Made by a program: the position numbers and the translations under genes. Positions 6,948-12,672 of a stretch of DNA of 15,708 nucleotides are shown here, one piece after another (the stretch's first letter is position 1; every line of letters starts with the position of its first letter). Source of the DNA: Planctomycetota bacterium (GTDB lineage: Bacteria; Planctomycetota; SKW154); NCBI GenBank assembly GCA_026418755.1, contig JAOAAR010000011.1, forward strand, positions 1 through 15,708, in the 5' to 3' direction. The notes under the pieces were generated by a model. It had not been told where the DNA came from. It was given only the letters and a program-made list of their open reading frames with translations, and ran no database searches.

Positions 6948-8288
6948 ATGGAACGAGAAGAGATGAAAAGGTTGTGCGAGAGAGTGTTATCGTTTGTGCG
7001 TGTGCCCGAGGCGGAGGTCTTGGTGAACCAATCTTCTGGAGGTTTAAGCCGTTTTGCAAACAACCAGATTGAGCAGAATGTGAACGATTCGGGAGTTTCA
7101 GTCAGTTTGCGCGTGATAGAGAACAGGCGGGTAGGGCGTGCGAGTTGCAACATACTTGATGATAGAGCGCTTGAGCGGATGGTGCGTGCGGCAGAGGAGA
7201 TGACGAAGTTTGTCCCTGAAGATAAAGAGTATTTACCGTTACCCGAGCCACAGTCTTATGAGAGGCTTGATGCGTATGTCGAATCCACGGCGAAGGTGAC
7301 ACCCAAGAAGCGTGCGGACGCAATCGCTGATTTTCTGAAGAGCGCAAGGAGAAAGAAGGTGACGGCGGCAGGGATTATCTCGGCGGGTGCCTCTGCCGTC
7401 GCCTTTGCGAACAACAGAGGGATGTTTGCTTATCATCGTCAGACACAAGCAGATTATTCTGTGACCGTGATGACGGATGGTTCGGCAGGTTGGGCGCGAG
7501 AGTTGGGGAGAGATTTTTCGAAGATTGACTTTGAAGGTGCTTCGGAGAAGGCTCTTCGAAAGGCGCTTGAGAGCCGCAATCCGAGGAAGATTGAACCAGG
7601 GGAATACGATGTCGTACTTGAGCCTGCTGCTGTTGCAGATTTAGTGATGTTTTTGGCGTGGCTTACTTTTGGGGCGTTGCCGTATATGGAAGGGCGTTCT
7701 TATATTTCTGGCAAACTTGGCGAGAAGGTTTTCGATGAAAAACTGACGATTGATGACGATGTGTATCATCCGCTTTCAGGGGGGATGCCGTTTGATTTTG
7801 AAGGGATGCCGCGCAAGAAAGTGAGGCTAATTGAAAACGGTGTCGCCAAAGCGGTCGTCCATTCTCGAAAAACCGCAAAAAAGATGAACACTGAAACAAC
7901 AGGTCACGGACTGCCCGAGCCGAACTCTTCAGGTCCTATTCCGCTCAACCTTGTCGTTCAGCCAGGAGACTCTTCCCTTGAAGAGATGATTGCTTCGACT
8001 AAAAAAGGGATTCTCGTGACTCAATTCCATTACACGAACTCAATCGACCCTATGAAAATCATCCTGACGGGAATGACAAGGAACGGAACTTTTTTAATCA
8101 AAAATGGCAAAGTCGCGCATCCCATCAAAAATCTGCGGTTCACGGAGAGTATGGTAAAAGCGCTCTCAAATATTGAGAGCATCGGAAAGACATTGCATAG
8201 GACGGAAGGGTTCTTCGGTGGCGGTCCTGTCGTGCCTGCGATGAAAATCAGAAACTTCCGCTTCACTTCGCTTTCCGAATCAACATAA
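6948..8288 (+). CDS. pmbA: PmbA/TldE family subunit of the TldD-TldE protease
   Basis: A 446-residue protein, close to E. coli PmbA (450). With TldD it forms a cytoplasmic heterodimeric metalloprotease that degrades unfolded peptides, matures microcin B17 and acts on the CcdA antitoxin in E. coli. The N-terminal domain has the family phrase SGGLSRFANNQIEQN (about 30-44), and the C-terminal half carries TldE-type text (GMPRKK, SRKTAKKMNTETTGHG, VVPAMKIRNFRF). No HExxxH motif is present, as expected for the non-catalytic TldE subunit. ATG at 6948 is preferred over TTG at 6933 because GAGGAG overlaps the latter and lies 6-7 bases before the former. It is followed by tldD after 41 bp, on the same transcript. 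Confidence 0.88.
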   Translation: MEREEMKRLCERVLSFVRVPEAEVLVNQSSGGLSRFANNQIEQNVNDSGVSVSLRVIENRRVGRASCNILDDRALERMVRAAEEMTKFVPEDKEYLPLPEPQSYERLDAYVESTAKVTPKKRADAIADFLKSARRKKVTAAGIISAGASAVAFANNRGMFAYHRQTQADYSVTVMTDGSAGWARELGRDFSKIDFEGASEKALRKALESRNPRKIEPGEYDVVLEPAAVADLVMFLAWLTFGALPYMEGRSYISGKLGEKVFDEKLTIDDDVYHPLSGGMPFDFEGMPRKKVRLIENGVAKAVVHSRKTAKKMNTETTGHGLPEPNSSGPIPLNLVVQPGDSSLEEMIASTKKGILVTQFHYTNSIDPMKIILTGMTRNGTFLIKNGKVAHPIKNLRFTESMVKALSNIESIGKTLHRTEGFFGGGPVVPAMKIRNFRFTSLSEST

Positions 8289-8329
8289 AATGGAACTGGA
8301 TGAATAAAAATTTTTTGGAGGAGAGATAG

Positions 8330-9778
8330 ATGAAGGATTTGGCGTTATATGGCGTTGATTGTGCGAAAAAATATGGAGCATCTTACGCTGACATTCGTAT
8401 AATCCACGCAAAAAATGAAGGAATCTCGATTCGTAACGGACAGGTTGGCGGAATCGACCGCTCTGAAACACTCGGCTTCGGAATCCGCGTCATTGTTGAT
8501 GGGGCTTGGGGGTTCGCTGCTTCGTCAAGAGTCGAAAAGAAAGAGATTGAGAAGACGGCAAAACTCGCATGCGATACTGCACGCGCTTCCGCTTCACTCA
8601 AACTCAAATCCGTCAAACTTGCCGACGAGCCCGTATACGACGAAAAATGGCAGACGCCCTATATCATTGACCCCTTCAAAGTACCGCTTGAAGAAAAACT
8701 TTCTCTCCTCTCCAAGATTGATGAGGTGTTACGCAAGAGCGACAAAATCAAAGTTGCCCACTCTTGGATGGATTTCTTCTACGAACATCAATATCTCGCA
8801 ATCAGTTCAGGCACTTTCATTGACCAGACATTAATGCGCTCTGCAGCAGGCTACTCTGCCACCGCGGTCGACAAAGGCGAAGTCCAGCGCCGTTCTTATC
8901 CCTCATCTCACGGTGGAATCGCCAAAACAGCGGGCTATGAAATCATTCGTGGCTCAGATTTGCTCGAAAATGCAGAGAGAATTCGAGACGAAGCGGTCGC
9001 ACTCTTAACAGCCGAGCCCTGTCCCAGTGGACAATACGATACCATCATTGATGGCACTCAACTCGCTCTCCAGATTCACGAATCCTGCGGACACGCCGCA
9101 GAACTTGACCGCGTTCTCGGCTCAGAAGCAAATTACGCAGGCACATCCTTCTTAACCCTCGATAAACTGAACAAACTGAAATACGGCTCGAAAATTGTCA
9201 ACCTTGTGATTGATGGAACGATTCCCGGCGGGCTCGCGACTGTTGGATTCGACGACGAGGGTGTGCGTGCCGGGCGGTATTATCTTGTAAAGAACGGACT
9301 GTTTGTCGGGTACAAGACGAACAGAGAATTAGCACACATAGTAGGCGAGAAACGCTCAAGAGGATGCTGTCGCGCTGACGGCTACTCCAATCTTCCAATG
9401 ATTCGGCAAAACAATCTGTCACTCCTTCCAGGTGACTGGGACTTCAACGCTCTTCTTGAAGACACCCCAGGCGGTGTTTATATGGTAAACAACAAAAGTT
9501 GGTCAATTGACCAGCAGAGGCAGAACTTCCAGTTTGGCTGCGAAATAGCGTATGAAATTCTACCTGGGGGAAAACTCGGCAAGATTTATAAGAACCCGAC
9601 ATACCAGAGTAATACAGTACAGTTCTGGAACTCCTGCGACGCTATTTGCAATGAGGATTGGTGGCGTTTGTGGGGGGTTTTGAACTGTGGTAAGGGGCAG
9701 CCGCCGCAGACGGCGGAGATGAGCCACGGCGCCGCACCTGCAAGATTTCGCAAACTGACCATCGGAATAGCCCGCTGA
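8330..9778 (+). CDS. tldD: TldD family metalloprotease, catalytic subunit
   Basis: A 482-residue protein, against 481 in E. coli TldD. The zinc site HESCGH (HExxxH) is at residues 250-255; a third ligand is probably Cys453 in VLNCGKGQ, matching the Cys near residue 454 of E. coli TldD. The N-terminal domain has EGISIRNGQVGGIDRSE (about 28-44) and the C-terminus ends with the conserved MSHGAAPARF. It is the protease half of the TldD-TldE pair whose partner lies just upstream. The start ATG follows TTGGAGGAGAGATAG, a strong ribosome site. The DUF262 gene begins 29 bases after the stop, so the three genes may share a transcript. All catalytic residues are present; nothing suggests decay. Confidence 0.92.
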   Translation: MKDLALYGVDCAKKYGASYADIRIIHAKNEGISIRNGQVGGIDRSETLGFGIRVIVDGAWGFAASSRVEKKEIEKTAKLACDTARASASLKLKSVKLADEPVYDEKWQTPYIIDPFKVPLEEKLSLLSKIDEVLRKSDKIKVAHSWMDFFYEHQYLAISSGTFIDQTLMRSAAGYSATAVDKGEVQRRSYPSSHGGIAKTAGYEIIRGSDLLENAERIRDEAVALLTAEPCPSGQYDTIIDGTQLALQIHESCGHAAELDRVLGSEANYAGTSFLTLDKLNKLKYGSKIVNLVIDGTIPGGLATVGFDDEGVRAGRYYLVKNGLFVGYKTNRELAHIVGEKRSRGCCRADGYSNLPMIRQNNLSLLPGDWDFNALLEDTPGGVYMVNNKSWSIDQQRQNFQFGCEIAYEILPGGKLGKIYKNPTYQSNTVQFWNSCDAICNEDWWRLWGVLNCGKGQPPQTAEMSHGAAPARFRKLTIGIAR

Positions 9779-9807
9779 ACAGTAATTTTGATTAGGAGAG
9801 AAAAATC

Positions 9808-11484
9808 ATGAAAATACAGAAGTGTTCTCTGCGAAAGATAGTCAGTTTCATAAACAATCCAGACGAAGACGGAGGCTTCTGGCTCCCTAACATCCAGCGA
9901 CATTTTGTCTGGAAAGAAGAACAGATATGTCGCTTCTTTGATTCCATCATGCGCAAATATCCAATTGGTATGCTACTAATATGGAAGACAAAAAGCCAGA
10001 TTCGCCATCGAAAGTTTATTGAGAATTATAAAAGTGACATTCGCTGGAGCGATTTTTATGTCCCCGAGAACAACAAAAAGAAATGCATTGTTTTGGACGG
10101 ACAGCAACGGCTACAAAGTCTCTTTATCGGGCTTCACGGCAGTTACGAAGGACTTGAACTGTATTTTAACATCCTAAGCGGTATGGATTCTTCCAAACGG
10201 AGTGCACAGGATATAAAGTATGAGTTTAAGTTCCGAGACTCTGAAGAATTTCCCTATGTTAAATTTAAGAATCTGGTCTGCAGCCAGACGACAAATCCAA
10301 TTCTTGCCGCTTCCAATTTGATTAAGGAAATCGAAAGTAAAGGACGAACTTTAACACAAGAGGAAAAGGAGAAGATTGCAGAGAATATCGGTACAATAAT
10401 TGAAACTTTTTGCTCTGACGACGGTATTTCTTACCAAGAACTCGATAGCATAGATATGCCTGATTTATACAAAGAGGACGACATAGTAGAGGTCTTCATA
10501 AGAGCAAACTCAGGCGGCACTCTACTAAGCAAATCAGACCTTTTGTTCTCTCTTTTGGCTTCGAAGTGGGACGACATTAACCAAGAAATGGAAGAGCTAT
10601 TGGATGAACTTAACAAACACGGTTTCGAATTCAAACAAGATTTTGTTTTAAAAACCTGTCTCGTACTTCTCGACAAAGGCGCCCGTTATGAAGTTTCAAA
10701 GTTCCGTAGTATAAATAAGGAGGATATAAAGGAAAAATGGGGAAAGATTGCAGATGCGCTCAAGGACATATTAGACTTTATCCGAGGGAAAACATTTATT
10801 CAATGCGATAAAGCGCTGCCCTCCTATCTAGCGCTGATCCCCATGATATATGCACGATACCATTTTCCAAAGAGTTGGAAGAATGTTAACAAAGCCGATA
10901 CTTATCTTCTACTTACCCTGCTTACCGGTACATTCTCCGGGAATCCCGACTCACTTATTGACGACTGTGTGCAGAAGATCAAAGAGACCAAAACATTCAA
11001 TACAGACGAAATTTTCAATGTCATCCGTTCACACGGACGCACCCTGCAGCTTACAGAAGACCGTTTTTGGCAAATAGGTTACGACTCAAACACAATATAC
11101 CTGCTCTTCAACCTGTGGTATAAAGAATTCAACTTTATCCCCGCCTATGATAACAATGTCCCGCAGATTGACCATATTTTTCCACAAAGCGCATTGAAAA
11201 AAATAAAGACACTTGATTCAGAAACCGGACGGCTTGTTACGAAATACAAAAAACAAGAAATAAACCAATTAGCAAACTGTATGTTGCTTACAAAAGAGGA
11301 AAATGGTGCAGGAGGAAAATCAGATACTCTCCCGGAACAATGGTTTGAGGGCAAAAGCGAAAAATACTTAGATATGCATCTTATCCCAAAAGATAAAAGC
11401 CTTTGGAAACTTAACCGTTTTGAAGAATTTATCAAGAAAAGGAAATCACTTATAAAGAGGAAGTTTTCATACCTTATTGTCTAA
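9808..11484 (+). CDS. DUF262-HNH protein, GmrSD-like defence nuclease (putative)
   Basis: A 558-residue protein with an N-terminal DUF262 domain (ParB/sulfiredoxin-like nucleotidase fold) and a C-terminal HNH-type nuclease. The DUF262 marks are P27-IQRHFVW35, KYPIG (50-54) and VLDGQQRL (95-102, the DGQQR signature). The nuclease end has QIDHIFPQS (453-461) followed by NQLANCMLL (486-494) and a Gly/Lys/Ser turn near 500-505, the order seen in GmrD/DUF1524. Known relatives (GmrSD, BrxU, SspE) restrict modified or phage DNA. This one is a single-chain version with no Brx, Ssp or Dnd genes beside it. ATG 9808 follows TTAGGAG. The gene is visibly richer in A+T than tldD, which suggests transfer. 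It is 29 bp after tldD and convergent with rpsK. Its exact target is unknown. Confidence 0.82.
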   Translation: MKIQKCSLRKIVSFINNPDEDGGFWLPNIQRHFVWKEEQICRFFDSIMRKYPIGMLLIWKTKSQIRHRKFIENYKSDIRWSDFYVPENNKKKCIVLDGQQRLQSLFIGLHGSYEGLELYFNILSGMDSSKRSAQDIKYEFKFRDSEEFPYVKFKNLVCSQTTNPILAASNLIKEIESKGRTLTQEEKEKIAENIGTIIETFCSDDGISYQELDSIDMPDLYKEDDIVEVFIRANSGGTLLSKSDLLFSLLASKWDDINQEMEELLDELNKHGFEFKQDFVLKTCLVLLDKGARYEVSKFRSINKEDIKEKWGKIADALKDILDFIRGKTFIQCDKALPSYLALIPMIYARYHFPKSWKNVNKADTYLLLTLLTGTFSGNPDSLIDDCVQKIKETKTFNTDEIFNVIRSHGRTLQLTEDRFWQIGYDSNTIYLLFNLWYKEFNFIPAYDNNVPQIDHIFPQSALKKIKTLDSETGRLVTKYKKQEINQLANCMLLTKEENGAGGKSDTLPEQWFEGKSEKYLDMHLIPKDKSLWKLNRFEEFIKKRKSLIKRKFSYLIV

Positions 11485-11504
11485 TCTGATATCTAATCTG
11501 ATAG
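11481..11504 (+). repeat. 12-bp tandem duplication at the end of the DUF262 gene
   Basis: CTAATCTGATAT is followed directly by CTAATCTGATAG, identical in 11 of 12 bases. The first copy contains the TAA stop codon of the DUF262 gene. It may be a slippage event or an insertion footprint. Confidence 0.6.
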
Positions 11505-11584
11505 AAGTCGAATACAAAGATAATCGGGAACTATTGCGTAATAGAAAGACGGGCCAAATTTCTGATTTCTCTACTGATTCTTGG

Positions 11585-11977
11585 TTAGACTTTGCGGCGG
11601 CGGCTCTGACGACACCCATCGTGCGGAACAGGCGTTCTGTCTTCAATCGCCCGAATCGTCAAACCTGCTGCTGCGAGCGCCCTTATGGCTGGTTCCCTGC
11701 CAGGTCCAGGTCCCTTAACCTTTACCTCAACCTCACGGACGCCAAGTTTAACCGCCTTCTGCGCGCATGCTTCCGCAGCCCTTTGAGCAGCAAAGGGCGT
11801 CGACTTTCTCGACCCCTTGAACCCCACCATACCGCTACTTGTCCAGCAAATAACCTTACCTTCAAGGTCAGTAACAGTCACTATGGTGTTGTTGAATGTG
11901 CTCTGGACGCAAACGATACCCTTGGCAGGTGCCCTCTTCATCTTCTTTGTTTTCCCTTTATACTTCACTTCTGCCAT
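11585..11977 (-). CDS. rpsK: 30S ribosomal protein S11 (uS11)
   Basis: A 130-residue protein of the 30S platform, bound to 16S rRNA and lining the mRNA exit. It matches S11 throughout: AKGIVCVQSTFNNTIVTVTD, then GSRKSTPFAAQRAAE, GPGPGREPAIRAL and the end TPVPHDGCRQSRRRKV. The end differs from the usual PHNGCRPP(K/R)RRV: Asp120 replaces Asn (codon GAT read from 11620-11618) and QS replaces PP. It follows rpsM after 28 bases and has GAGGG upstream of its ATG. The usual next genes (rpsD, rpoA, rplQ) are missing; the convergent DUF262 gene lies 100 bp away. Confidence 0.97.
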   Translation of the reverse strand: MAEVKYKGKTKKMKRAPAKGIVCVQSTFNNTIVTVTDLEGKVICWTSSGMVGFKGSRKSTPFAAQRAAEACAQKAVKLGVREVEVKVKGPGPGREPAIRALAAAGLTIRAIEDRTPVPHDGCRQSRRRKV

Positions 11978-12005
11978 ATTCGCTTTCCCTCAACTCACCT
12001 GTTAC

Positions 12006-12392
12006 TTAACCCTTTCTTCCCTTCACAGATGGCTTCTTAGCAACTGTTCTACGCGGTCCTTTGCGCGTGCGTGCGTTAGTCCGAGTGCGCTGCCCCCGCA
12101 CAGGTAGCCCGACTATGTGTCTGACACCTCTATAACAGCGAATATCTTTCAAGCGCTGAATGTTCTGCGCTATCTCGCGGCGCAGCATCCCCTCAATCTT
12201 ATAATGGCTTTCAATGAACGAAGCCAGTTTCGAAAGTTCCTCCTCCGTGAGCGCTTTCACCCGCTTCGTCCCGTCAATACCGCATTCCCTAACCGCCTCA
12301 AGCGCACGTGCCTTCCCCACTCCGTAAATATAAGTAAGCGCCACCCAGGTCTGCTTATTCGCCGGTATATCTACTCCACAAACTCTCGGCAT
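12006..12392 (-). CDS. rpsM: 30S ribosomal protein S13 (uS13)
   Basis: A 128-residue protein of the 30S head that contacts the 50S subunit and P-site tRNA. It begins MPRVCGVDIPANKQTWVAL, continues with TYIYGVGKARA (helix-hairpin-helix), and has RCYRGVRHIVGLPVRGQRT and a basic tail rich in Arg/Lys, all standard for S13. TAGGAGAGAGG lies just before the ATG. It is the first gene of a two-gene unit with rpsK and has its own strong promoter immediately upstream. The genes normally upstream (rpmJ, infA, secY) are absent, and a divergent secreted-protein gene starts 280 bp away instead. Confidence 0.97.
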   Translation of the reverse strand: MPRVCGVDIPANKQTWVALTYIYGVGKARALEAVRECGIDGTKRVKALTEEELSKLASFIESHYKIEGMLRREIAQNIQRLKDIRCYRGVRHIVGLPVRGQRTRTNARTRKGPRRTVAKKPSVKGRKG

Positions 12393-12420
12393 ACCTCTCT
12401 CCTAACAACAAAGAGAAAAA

Positions 12421-12449
12421 AATATAATACATAAAAGCCCATCAGTCAA
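12421..12449 (-). promoter_or_regulatory. sigma70 promoter of rpsM-rpsK
   Basis: On the minus strand: TTGACT (12449-12444), a 17-base spacer, then TATATT (12426-12421). Each hexamer matches the consensus at 5 of 6 positions. The leader to the rpsM ATG would be about 20-25 bases. The plus strand of the same spot reads TATAAT at 12423-12428. Confidence 0.75.
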
Positions 12450-12480
12450 GTCCAATCTTCCCCGAATTGAAAATTTAACC

Positions 12481-12515
12481 CCTCTCGGTTTTCTAACTCA
12501 TAGCGAGAGGTTTTT
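12481..12515 (+). terminator. Rho-independent terminator, plus strand
   Basis: A 7-bp stem CCTCTCG (12481-12487) / CGAGAGG (12504-12510) closes a 16-base loop and is followed by five T. The T run is only on the plus-strand side. No plus-strand gene ends just before it; the nearest upstream plus-strand gene is the DUF262 gene about 1 kb away. It would end antisense transcripts over rpsK-rpsM, or a short RNA started near 12430. Confidence 0.6.
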
Positions 12516-12672
12516 AGCAAAAGAACGAGGGTTTGGCAAGAAAATTAAAGACCCCCAAGAAGTTGCAACCATTATCCTCGCTCGTTACCTGTTGAGTTAT
12601 TAGAACGCAACCTCTTCCATATTTTCGGCGTTTCACCCAGAGAAAGACTTGAAAGTGAAGGAGGCTGTTCTT

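Noticed and set aside
11477..12040. A plus-strand open frame whose first 35 residues look protein-like
   Set aside because: Most of it is antisense to rpsK. The first part (11477-11584) has no good ribosome site and no recognisable family; a gene remnant is possible but cannot be supported.
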